This document shows, one piece after another, positions 1 to 7,103 of a DNA stretch of 64,000 nt. Origin of the DNA: Pseudomonas sp. R4-35-07 (lineage in GTDB: Bacteria; Pseudomonadota; Gammaproteobacteria; Pseudomonadales; Pseudomonadaceae). The first letter of the stretch is position 1, and each line of letters opens with the position of its first letter. The stretch covers positions 2,728,001 to 2,792,000 of the forward strand of contig NZ_CP027732.1 of the NCBI RefSeq assembly GCF_003852235.1, in the 5' to 3' direction. Under the pieces are notes generated by a model that had not been told where the DNA came from, searched no databases, and saw nothing but the letters and a program-made list of their open reading frames with translations. The position numbers and the translations under genes are program-made.

Positions 1-1099
1 CGTCGTGCCAGGTGTCCATCAGGTCGACGCCGTTGCGTCCGATGATGCAGCCACGGGGCAGGGGATCGGCAGCCTGGAACCCGGTGCCGAAGATCAGGCA
101 ATCGGCGGGGTGCTTGATGCCGTCAGCGGTGATCACGCCATCGGCTTCGACCCGCAGCACCTGGTCGCTCACCACCTCGACATTACTGCGTGACAACGCC
201 GGGTAGTAGTCGTTGGAGATCAGCACACGCTTGCAGCCGATGGTGTAGTCCGGCGTCAGAATCTTGCGCAGGGAAGGGCGGGCCACTTGTTTGCGCAAAT
301 GACGCAGGGCGATTTTCTGCACCATCTTCATCAAGCGCGGGTGCAGGGCAAAGCCCACCACACGGCCTTCCAATGCCCAATAAAAGGCGCTACGCACCAG
401 CCTTTGGGTCACTGGCAGATGCTTGAACAGCCAGCGTTCGACATGTGAGATCGGCCGGTCGGGTTTGGGCATGATCCAGGGCGGCGTGCGCTGGAACAGG
501 TCCAGATGCGCCACTTGCGGCGCAATCTGCGGCACGAACTGAATAGCACTGGCGCCGGTGCCGATCACTGCCACGCGCTTGCCCTTCAAACTGTAGTCAT
601 GGTCCCACTGCTGCGAGTGGAAACGCTTGCCTTTGAAACTGTCGAGCCCAGGAATATCCGGCAATGTAGGACGCGACAGGCCACCCATGCCCGACACCAG
701 CACTCGCGCACTGACTTGGCGGCCATCGCTGAACGTCAGTTGCCAGCGTTGCTGCTGATCATCGAACACCGCCCGTTGAAGGCCCATGCCGAAACGCAGG
801 TACGGCGCCAGCCCGAAACGCCGCGCGCATTGCTCCAGGTAAGCGCGAATCTCCGCTTGCGGGGCAAATTGGCGCGTCCAGTCGGGGTTGGGCGCAAAGG
901 AAAAGGAGTAGACATGGGACTGCACGTCACAGGCACAGCCAGGGTAGTGGTTGTCACGCCACGTACCGCCGAGTGTGTCGGCCTGCTCAGCGACGAAGAA
1001 ATCGCTGAGCCCGGCTTGCTTGAGTTTGATCGCCATGCACAGGCCGGCGAAGCCCGAGCCGATGATGGCGATGTCGATTGCGTCGCTGTGGGCATTCAT
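1..1099 (-). CDS. Flavin-containing / Baeyer-Villiger-type monooxygenase, N-terminal part (cut by left edge)
   Basis: FAD- and NADPH-dependent monooxygenase, expected to oxidise ketones to esters or to hydroxylate hydrophobic substrates. About 366 N-terminal residues are visible and the C-terminus lies outside the window. Residues 14-19 read GSGFAG (FAD Rossmann fold), followed by GGTW at 44-47 and YPG at 52-54. Residues 155-165 fit the Baeyer-Villiger fingerprint FxGxxxHxxxW (F155, G157, H161, W165). A second dinucleotide fold, GTGASA, is at 180-185. The start is the ATG whose codon ends at 1099; a nearby ATG in another frame gives no homology. It diverges from an alpha/beta hydrolase. A monooxygenase next to an esterase-like hydrolase suggests ester formation followed by cleavage, but that pairing is inference. 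The family call is solid; the substrate is unknown. Confidence 0.9.
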   Translation of the reverse strand, partial: MNAHSDAIDIAIIGSGFAGLCMAIKLKQAGLSDFFVAEQADTLGGTWRDNHYPGCACDVQSHVYSFSFAPNPDWTRQFAPQAEIRAYLEQCARRFGLAPYLRFGMGLQRAVFDDQQQRWQLTFSDGRQVSARVLVSGMGGLSRPTLPDIPGLDSFKGKRFHSQQWDHDYSLKGKRVAVIGTGASAIQFVPQIAPQVAHLDLFQRTPPWIMPKPDRPISHVERWLFKHLPVTQRLVRSAFYWALEGRVVGFALHPRLMKMVQKIALRHLRKQVARPSLRKILTPDYTIGCKRVLISNDYYPALSRSNVEVVSDQVLRVEADGVITADGIKHPADCLIFGTGFQAADPLPRGCIIGRNGVDLMDTWHD

Positions 1100-1366
1100 A
1101 AGCGGTCCTTGGTGGGCATCGGATGTGCTCCTGTTTTTCTTTTGTGTTTTAGATAGAACACCATTGCAAAGGAAAACTGAATTAATTATTTTAAAAAAGA
1201 TTTTAAATAATCTACCTGAAAATTTCGCCTACGCTAGGACCTTGTTCGATCTATGCGACTTGTCCGACAGACGCGCATGGAGGCTGGGTCCAAGGTGTGG
1301 ACGAAGGTTGAGGCCTTGATCAATCCCGATCAGGTCGCCAGCAGCAGGGAAGCAGAGGACCGAGCT
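1100..1366. promoter_or_regulatory. Divergent AT-rich intergenic region between monooxygenase and hydrolase
   Basis: The gap is strikingly AT-rich around 1175-1215. An imperfect dyad there pairs ATTATTTTAAAA with TTTTAAATAAT, with one bulged base. It probably carries promoters for both divergent genes. I could not assign -35/-10 boxes with confidence. Confidence 0.4.
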
Positions 1367-2365
1367 ATGGCTGTCGAGTGGGTTGTCGCTGCAGGTGTAG
1401 TGATAGGCGCGAGCGCTGTGTTGTGGGCTTTCAGCGCCTGGATGACACGGCGTATTGAAACCGCCGTTTCGATCAACGGGCGCGTCGTCGAGGTGGATGG
1501 CGAGCGCTTTCATTATGTAGACGAAGGCCAAGGCCCAGCGCTGGTGATGATCCACGGGCTGATGGGCAGCAGTCGCAACCTGACTTACGCGTTATCCGGT
1601 CAGTTACGTGGGCAGTTCCGCGTCATCAGCGTCGATCGCCCAGGGTCGGGCTACTCCAGTCGGCACAACCACACGGCGGCAGACCTGCCGGCCCAGGCGC
1701 GCCAAATGGCCGCTTTTATCAAAACCCTCGAGCTGGATCAGCCGCTGGTGCTTGGGCATTCCCTGGGCGGTGCGGTCGCCCTGGCATTGGCCCTTGACCA
1801 TCCGCATGCGGTATCCGGCTTGATCCTGGTGGCGCCCTTGACCCATCCCCAGCGCATGCTGCCATTGGTGTTCCTGTCCTTGGCGGTGCGCCCCGCCTGG
1901 CTGCGACGCTGGGTGTCGCGCACCTTGACCCTGCCCATTGGCCTGTTGACCAAGGGCGCGGTGGTCAAGGGCGTATTCGCCCCCGATGCCGCCCCGCCAG
2001 ACTTCGCTACGCGCGGCGGCGGTTTGCTGGGGATGCGTCCCGAGAACTTCTACGCGGCGTCCACTGAGATCAACCGAGTCAACGATCACTTGCCGGACAT
2101 GGTCAAGCGCTACCCGCAATTGACGTTGCCAATCGGCCTCATCTACGGCGCCCGGGACAACGTGCTCGACTTCCAGAAACACGGTCAGGGCCTGGCCAGC
2201 AAGGTGCCCGGGCTGAAGCTGCAGGTGGTGGAAGACCGAGGGCACATGTTGCCGATTACCGCCACAGAGCGAGTGGTGGCGTTGGTCGAGCAGACCGCCA
2301 AACGGGCTGGGCTTGCACGAAGCGCCGCCGTATTGCAGCCCTCGTTTGCCTTGGCGGGCAAATAA
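1367..2365 (+). CDS. Alpha/beta-fold hydrolase with N-terminal membrane anchor
   Basis: Serine hydrolase of the alpha/beta fold (332 aa from this start). An N-terminal hydrophobic helix at residues 5-26 probably anchors it to the inner membrane. Oxyanion-loop motif HGLMGS begins at 63. The nucleophile elbow GHSLG (130-134) gives Ser132, with likely acid Asp264 (GARDN) and base His293 (EDRGH). The reading frame is open back to 1253, which would add 38 residues with no domain and a weak ribosome site. The ATG at 1367 is preceded by AGAGGA and places the hydrophobic helix at the N-terminus, so I prefer it. Its position beside a Baeyer-Villiger-type monooxygenase and alkB suggests esterase action on oxidised alkane products (inference). 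Confidence 0.85.
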   Translation: MAVEWVVAAGVVIGASAVLWAFSAWMTRRIETAVSINGRVVEVDGERFHYVDEGQGPALVMIHGLMGSSRNLTYALSGQLRGQFRVISVDRPGSGYSSRHNHTAADLPAQARQMAAFIKTLELDQPLVLGHSLGGAVALALALDHPHAVSGLILVAPLTHPQRMLPLVFLSLAVRPAWLRRWVSRTLTLPIGLLTKGAVVKGVFAPDAAPPDFATRGGGLLGMRPENFYAASTEINRVNDHLPDMVKRYPQLTLPIGLIYGARDNVLDFQKHGQGLASKVPGLKLQVVEDRGHMLPITATERVVALVEQTAKRAGLARSAAVLQPSFALAGK

Positions 2366-2515
2366 CCATGTCATGCGATCTGCGGTTCCAGCGCGTCGAC
2401 GCCCGCCCTAGACACTTGGCCGGCGCTCTGAAAAAGAGACTGCCCGGTCACACAAAAAGGCCCGGATAAACTGGTTGACGACCTAACGATTCCGCGCTAT
2501 TTATTTAAAAAATTA

Positions 2516-2546
2516 TTTCAATTTCTAATTTGAAACATTTTTTGAA
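2516..2546. promoter_or_regulatory. Candidate operator upstream of alkB (TTTCAA-N7-TTTGAA plus third half-site)
   Basis: TTTCAA at 2516-2521 and TTTGAA at 2529-2534 are separated by 7 nt, and another TTTGAA lies at 2541-2546. The same spaced motif occurs upstream of fadE at 6992-7010. Both lie in AT-rich leaders about 90-150 nt before a start codon of the alkane/fatty-acid island. The regulator is unknown and chance in AT-rich DNA is possible. Confidence 0.35.
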
Positions 2547-2663
2547 ATGCCTAAGAGCGAATAAAATAATGAAAAAAACGCCTTTTATCGCATGGTTGAT
2601 GTCTTGGAGCGGCCAGCGCTCCGCCCTCCTGTTTGCTGCCTCCGCCTGCGCTCGGAGGTGGGC

Positions 2664-3944
2664 ATGAACCCGTCCCTGGCGATGCCAGGCGTCTGGGCCG
2701 ACGGCAAGCGTTACCTGTGGTGGCTCGGCATCATGCCCCTGGCGACTCCACTGCTCTCGGGGGCCCTGGCTATCGGCACCGGTATTCAGCAACTGTGGTG
2801 GATCGGTGTGCTGGTCATCTTCGGCTTGATCCCATTGATCGACGGCCTGTTGGGTGAAGACCTCAGCAACCCGCCGGAATCTGCCGTCAGCCATCTCGAA
2901 TCCCAGCGCTACTACCGTTGGATCGTCTATACCGGCGTGCTGTTTGTGATCGCCTCGGTCGTGATCACCGGTTGGCTCGCCGCCGGCGGCATTGACTGGA
3001 TTATCGGCGGCGGGCTGCTGCGGGCCACCGCGACGCTCGATCCGTCGAGCGGGCTGGCACATGCCGCAGCGTTCATTAGCGCCCGCACCGAGTTGCACGG
3101 CCCCGTCAGTGGTTTCACTTATCTGGGCATGGCGATGTCCACCGGGGCCGCTACCGGTATCGCGATCAACACCGCCCATGAGCTGGGGCATAAACCCAAG
3201 CCATTGGAAGTGTTCCTGGCCAAGGTCACGCTGGCGCCGACGTTCTACGGGCACTTCTACACCGAACACAATCGTGGCCACCACGTACGCGTCGCCACAC
3301 CGGAAGATCCGGCCAGTTCGCGCCTGGGTGAAAGCTTCTGGGCCTTCCTGCCGCGCTCGGTATGGTTCAGCGCTCGCTCGGCCTGGAACCTGGAGCGCGA
3401 ACGCCTGCGCAAACTTGGCCTGCCGGCCTGGCACTGGAAGAACGCGGTGCTCAGCGCCTGGATGTACAGCGTGCTGCTCTGGGGCGCGATGATTGCCTGG
3501 CTGGGCGCGGCAGTGATCCCGTTCCTGCTCATCCAGGGCATCTACGGTTTCTCGTTGCTGGAAGTGGTGAATTACGTCGAGCATTACGGCCTCAAGCGCC
3601 AGAAATTGCCCAACGGTCGTTATGAGCGCTGTTCGCCGCGGCACTCCTGGAACAGTAATCGAATTGTCACCAATATCTTCCTGTTTCAATTACAACGGCA
3701 TTCCGATCATCATGCCAACCCCACGCGGAGTTATCAGTCGTTGCGCCACTTTGATGAGTCGCCGCAACTTCCCTATGGTTACGCGAGTATGATTGTCTGG
3801 GCCTATGTACCGTACTTGTGGCGGCGCCGGATGGATCATCGTGTATTGAATCATTATGCCGGTGATATCAACTTGGCTAATCTCCAGCCTTCACAGCGCT
3901 TGAAGTATCTGGAGAAGTACAGCGGCGAAGCCAAGCCGTTTTAA
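2664..3944 (+). CDS. alkB: Alkane 1-monooxygenase (membrane non-haem di-iron)
   Basis: Integral-membrane di-iron hydroxylase that converts n-alkanes to 1-alkanols in the inner membrane, using rubredoxin as electron donor. The family's histidine boxes are all present: HELGHK (172-177), EHNRGHH (201-207), NYVEHYG (303-309) and LQRHSDHHA (343-351). Several hydrophobic segments surround them. The start at 2664 follows a GGAGG ribosome site; an earlier in-frame ATG at 2592 adds 24 unsupported residues. At 426 aa it is somewhat longer than many family members: between the third and fourth hydrophobic segments it appears to carry about 35 extra residues (roughly 110-146) compared with my memory of the GPo1 enzyme. 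No rubredoxin gene is visible in the window. praB genes follow downstream. Confidence 0.95.
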   Translation: MNPSLAMPGVWADGKRYLWWLGIMPLATPLLSGALAIGTGIQQLWWIGVLVIFGLIPLIDGLLGEDLSNPPESAVSHLESQRYYRWIVYTGVLFVIASVVITGWLAAGGIDWIIGGGLLRATATLDPSSGLAHAAAFISARTELHGPVSGFTYLGMAMSTGAATGIAINTAHELGHKPKPLEVFLAKVTLAPTFYGHFYTEHNRGHHVRVATPEDPASSRLGESFWAFLPRSVWFSARSAWNLERERLRKLGLPAWHWKNAVLSAWMYSVLLWGAMIAWLGAAVIPFLLIQGIYGFSLLEVVNYVEHYGLKRQKLPNGRYERCSPRHSWNSNRIVTNIFLFQLQRHSDHHANPTRSYQSLRHFDESPQLPYGYASMIVWAYVPYLWRRRMDHRVLNHYAGDINLANLQPSQRLKYLEKYSGEAKPF

Positions 3945-3953
3945 TTTGAAATA

Positions 3954-3967
3954 AAAAACGCGTTTTT
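3954..3967. repeat. Perfect 14-bp palindrome after alkB
   Basis: AAAAACG/CGTTTTT is a perfect dyad starting 10 nt after the alkB stop. It has no loop, so it is a poor terminator, and it could instead be a protein site for the praB leader. Function unassigned. Confidence 0.3.
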
Positions 3968-4069
3968 CGAGTGTATTTCGATAAGGATTTCTACGTCGAT
4001 TGTTTGTTAGCTTAGTTACAAGATGGTTGTTTACCCGAACGAAAATAATTTCAAGAGAAGGGCGTAAAC

Positions 4070-4573
4070 ATGCAAGTAACTCAGGTCACTATAAAGTTCA
4101 CCGTTAAAGTCGTACTGGCCGCGCTGGGCCTGATCGCGTGGCATCACGCACAGGCCGCCCGTATCGAACCTGCCGGTAGCGCGTTTACAGCCCAGGGCCC
4201 AATCAGCTTCTCCAAAGGCGCGTTGATCAGTGCCGACTGCACCATCAAGGTGGCCGGCAAAGTGACGGCCGATGGGACATCCGTCAATATCGACAAAGTG
4301 GCGTTCGATGGCGGGCTCAAGTGCAGCCGGGTCGAAGCTATTAATTTGCCATGGGTCTTGATTGCAAAGGATACAAAAAGCGGCTCGATGTCGAAGATCA
4401 GCGTCGACGTGCATGCATTCGGTCTGGGCGGCAAGTGCGGTCCTTCTACCGCAGTCGGTACGTGGGATAACGCCACCGGCAAGTTGGAGGCTGTCAATGT
4501 ACCTATTGGTGATGATTGCACCATTAAAACGGTGTCAATCAAGATGCCGCCTGATTTCAAAGTAGTTGAATAA
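4070..4573 (+). CDS. praB: PraB-type secreted activator of alkane oxidation (copy 1)
   Basis: Small exported protein of 167 aa, similar to the Pseudomonas PraB family (protein activator of alkane oxidation). A signal peptide occupies about residues 1-29 and ends in HHAQA before ARIEP. The mature part has four cysteines (in ADCTIK, LKCSR, GKCGP, DDCTIK) that probably form two disulfides, and a NLPWVL motif shared with the next gene. No catalytic motif is visible. Proteins of this family are thought to help cells use long-chain alkanes or shape their surface; the exact mechanism is not evident from sequence. Position directly after alkB supports the role. A GAGAAGGG ribosome site precedes the ATG. 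Confidence 0.8.
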   Translation: MQVTQVTIKFTVKVVLAALGLIAWHHAQAARIEPAGSAFTAQGPISFSKGALISADCTIKVAGKVTADGTSVNIDKVAFDGGLKCSRVEAINLPWVLIAKDTKSGSMSKISVDVHAFGLGGKCGPSTAVGTWDNATGKLEAVNVPIGDDCTIKTVSIKMPPDFKVVE

Positions 4574-4691
4574 GGTTGTCGGATTTAACTGAATTTGGCT
4601 GGAATATGAAGCTCTGCAGTTTTACAGGTGGCTTCGTGTTCATGGTCATTACCCCAGGCGAATAACTCGCCATTACATGTGAGGCAAAATA

Positions 4692-5177
4692 ATGAAAAGC
4701 TTGAAAACCCTCGTTTGTGCAACTTCGTTTGCAATGTGCTTCGGCGCCGCGTCGATGGCCAGTGCGGCTTCCGTCTCTCCGGACGGTCCGTTCTCGACTA
4801 ACGCAGGCACCATCGTGGTGAAGTCGCCTTCGTCTTTTGGCGCGGCAGTGACATGCGGTATCACTTTTACCGGCAACGTTAGCGGTGGCGTGGCCTCGAT
4901 CAACGGCGCAACGCTGACCGGCGGCGGTCTGTGCGCTTTGCCAACGCTGACTAACCTGCCTTGGGTATTGACTGCCTCGACGGGCACCACCGGTACCGTG
5001 ACCAATGTCGGCTACAAGATCAGCTCGATCCCAGCCACCAACTGCGGACCAACCCCTATCGCAGTCAACTGGGCTGCAGGGACCAAAACCCTTTCGGCCG
5101 CCAATCAGTCGCTGAGCGGAAACTGCACTGTGGTTTCGCTGAACGTTGTGGCCCCGACGCTCACGGTAAACCCGTAA
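4692..5177 (+). CDS. praB: PraB-type secreted activator of alkane oxidation (copy 2)
   Basis: Second PraB-like protein, 161 aa. The signal peptide ends near residue 25 (SMASA before ASVSP). It keeps the pattern of copy 1: NLPWVL, a CGP motif followed by V-x-W, and four cysteines in the mature part (TCG, LCA, NCG, NCT). The mature sequence is very rich in Thr, Ser, Ala and Gly and poor in charge, so the two copies have diverged in surface chemistry. Copy 1 has many lysines and aspartates. Tandem duplication followed by specialisation is a reasonable inference. A strong GC hairpin lies just downstream. Confidence 0.8.
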   Translation: MKSLKTLVCATSFAMCFGAASMASAASVSPDGPFSTNAGTIVVKSPSSFGAAVTCGITFTGNVSGGVASINGATLTGGGLCALPTLTNLPWVLTASTGTTGTVTNVGYKISSIPATNCGPTPIAVNWAAGTKTLSAANQSLSGNCTVVSLNVVAPTLTVNP

Positions 5178-5216
5178 GCGCGTGACTCCGTAAAGGGCTG
5201 ATCACCCGTTGAAATG

Positions 5217-5240
5217 CCGGCGCCCCCCGCGAGGCGCCGG
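5217..5240 (+). terminator. GC-rich hairpin between praB copy 2 and the FadL-family gene
   Basis: CCGGCGCC at 5217-5224 pairs perfectly with GGCGCCGG at 5233-5240 around an 8-nt loop. It lies 40 nt after the praB stop. There is no following T-run, so it may act as an mRNA 3'-end stabiliser or partial attenuator rather than a full intrinsic terminator. Confidence 0.5.
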
Positions 5241-5378
5241 TCAACGGTAAATCGCCTTCGCTTATCACCCATCCCTGATTGTCATACACCGTTCCAGTAC
5301 AGGCGCTTTTGAACAACGCTCCATGGCTACACGACCCACCGGCAGGGGCCGGGCGCACATAATAATAGGGAGTACCGC

Positions 5379-6824
5379 ATGAATAATAAGAAACAACACG
5401 CTTACACGTTACTGGGACTGGCCCTGCTGGGAGGCCTGATCACTACGGGGCATGTGCAGGCGGGCGGGTTTTCCACGCCCACTTATGGCGCCCCCGGTTG
5501 GGGCCGCGCATTTGGTGGCGGTTCTCTGTTCAAGAATGACCCGAGTGCGGCGTACAACAACCCAGCGGCCATGGCGTTCATCGATTCAACCATCGTGCAG
5601 CAGACCGTCGATTACGCCCGGATCAAGATCAAATATTCCGGCCAGGCGTATGACCATAACGGCAACCCGGTGACCAACACGCCAGTGCTGGATGACCAAG
5701 GCAACCTGGGCGATCCGACCCTCAATACCAATAATGGCGGCCAGGGCGGTTTCACCGCATGGCTGCCCACTGGTTTTATGGTCATGCCCATCGGCGACCG
5801 CTTCGCTTTTGGCCTGAGCCAGGTCGTACCCCAAGGTATGAAAAGTACGTGGAACGAAAACTCAAAGCTGCGGGATTTCGCGGTCGACACCAAAATCGAG
5901 ACCATCGGCCTGACAGGCTCCCTGTCGTTCAAGGTCAATGATGAATTTTCGGTCGGTGGTGGTGCCATCGTTCAGCGCAGCCAGGGCAACGTCAGCCAGA
6001 ACGTCGATCTGTTGGCTGCCGCAGATGTTTCTCCCGGGCTTGGCGGCACTGGCTTTCCGACCGGTGTCGGGCATTCCCTGATACGCGTGAAAGTCGACAA
6101 CATCTCGGTGGGCTGGTTTGGTGGGGTGGTGTGGAAACCGACGCAGCAAGACACGCTGGGCTTGAATTACCACGCCAAGATCAAAAACAAGATGACCGGC
6201 AAGTACGATGTTTATACAGACGCCATCGGCCGTAATGCGATGACCAACCCGATTGGTCCGAACGGAGAGACGCTGGTTGAAATGGCCTATCCTGGCCTCA
6301 ATCTGTTCCCGGATGGCGCGCATGCCAGTACTCAATTGGATATCCCGGCGACTGCTGCGATTGACTGGGTCCATCAGTTCAATGACCGCTGGACGCTCGG
6401 TGTGAGTGCGCAGTGGACTGAGTGGTCCTCATTTCAGGACCTCACACTCAAGTCGCAGGGCTCGACCATTGTTGCCATTCCCTACAACTACAAAAACGCG
6501 TGGATGACCTCAATCGGCGGCGATTACAAAGCCACCGACGAGCTCACCCTGCGTGCAGGTGTGGCGTATGACCAGACGCCTACCCGTAACTCCACCCGCG
6601 ATCCGCGGATCCCTGATGGCGATCGTTATTTCCTGGCGTTTGGTGCCGGGTACGACATCAAGGCAGTGCCAGGCCTGTCAGTGGATGGCGCGTACTCGCA
6701 CCAGTTCGTCGAAAAGGTCAACCTGAAAACCAAGAACGTTGATCGCCTCGGCGCTGCTCAACTGGACGGGAAGGCTGAGTCGTCAGGTGACGTCGTGAGC
6801 TTGTCGGCGACCTATAAGTTCTAG
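5379..6824 (+). CDS. OmpP1/FadL-family outer-membrane hydrophobe transporter
   Basis: Predicted 14-stranded outer-membrane beta-barrel (481 aa) that passes long-chain fatty acids or other hydrophobic compounds into the periplasm. The signal peptide ends near residue 29 (HVQA before GGFSTP). The early mature region has the family pattern of a glycine-rich start followed by NDPSAAYNNPAAMAF, which corresponds to the plug region. The C-terminus ends in an aromatic residue (SLSATYKF), as expected for barrel insertion. Length is close to the family norm. Between alkB/praB and fadE, its likely cargo is alkanes or fatty acids (inference). The start follows an AATAGGGAG-like site. Confidence 0.9.
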   Translation: MNNKKQHAYTLLGLALLGGLITTGHVQAGGFSTPTYGAPGWGRAFGGGSLFKNDPSAAYNNPAAMAFIDSTIVQQTVDYARIKIKYSGQAYDHNGNPVTNTPVLDDQGNLGDPTLNTNNGGQGGFTAWLPTGFMVMPIGDRFAFGLSQVVPQGMKSTWNENSKLRDFAVDTKIETIGLTGSLSFKVNDEFSVGGGAIVQRSQGNVSQNVDLLAAADVSPGLGGTGFPTGVGHSLIRVKVDNISVGWFGGVVWKPTQQDTLGLNYHAKIKNKMTGKYDVYTDAIGRNAMTNPIGPNGETLVEMAYPGLNLFPDGAHASTQLDIPATAAIDWVHQFNDRWTLGVSAQWTEWSSFQDLTLKSQGSTIVAIPYNYKNAWMTSIGGDYKATDELTLRAGVAYDQTPTRNSTRDPRIPDGDRYFLAFGAGYDIKAVPGLSVDGAYSHQFVEKVNLKTKNVDRLGAAQLDGKAESSGDVVSLSATYKF

Positions 6825-6991
6825 TCACGTACCTGACCGTGTTGAAGCCGGGTATTCAGCGCATCTTGAGACCCGGCGCACACTGACACGCTTACAGAAC
6901 AATCCGCAGAACCTAATCGGAGCCACATGACTGATGCAATTAGGCTGCCTCGTTCAGCCCTGAATATTTTCGCCAGACCATTAAATATAAA

Positions 6992-7010
6992 TTTCAAAAC
7001 AAAATTTGAA
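6992..7010. promoter_or_regulatory. Candidate operator upstream of fadE (TTTCAA-N7-TTTGAA)
   Basis: TTTCAA at 6992-6997 and TTTGAA at 7005-7010 have the same 7-nt spacing as the motif at 2516-2534 upstream of alkB. It lies 94 nt before the fadE start in an AT-rich stretch. Shared control of the two transcripts is a hypothesis. Confidence 0.35.
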
Positions 7011-7103
7011 TTTATTTTCCCGAGTTTGTAGTGTGGCTCTACGCCCCGCTCAATCCGAGCGGTCCGCACGGGTGCCACGCCCTGAATCAAGTAGAGGTAT
7101 CCC

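Noticed and set aside
6927..7031. 34-codon frame starting MTDAIRLPRSALNIF between the FadL-family gene and fadE
   Set aside because: It has a plausible GGAG-like site, but its 3' half is the AT-rich regulatory stretch with the spaced TTTCAA/TTTGAA motif, and no family is recognised. It could be a leader peptide but is not supported.
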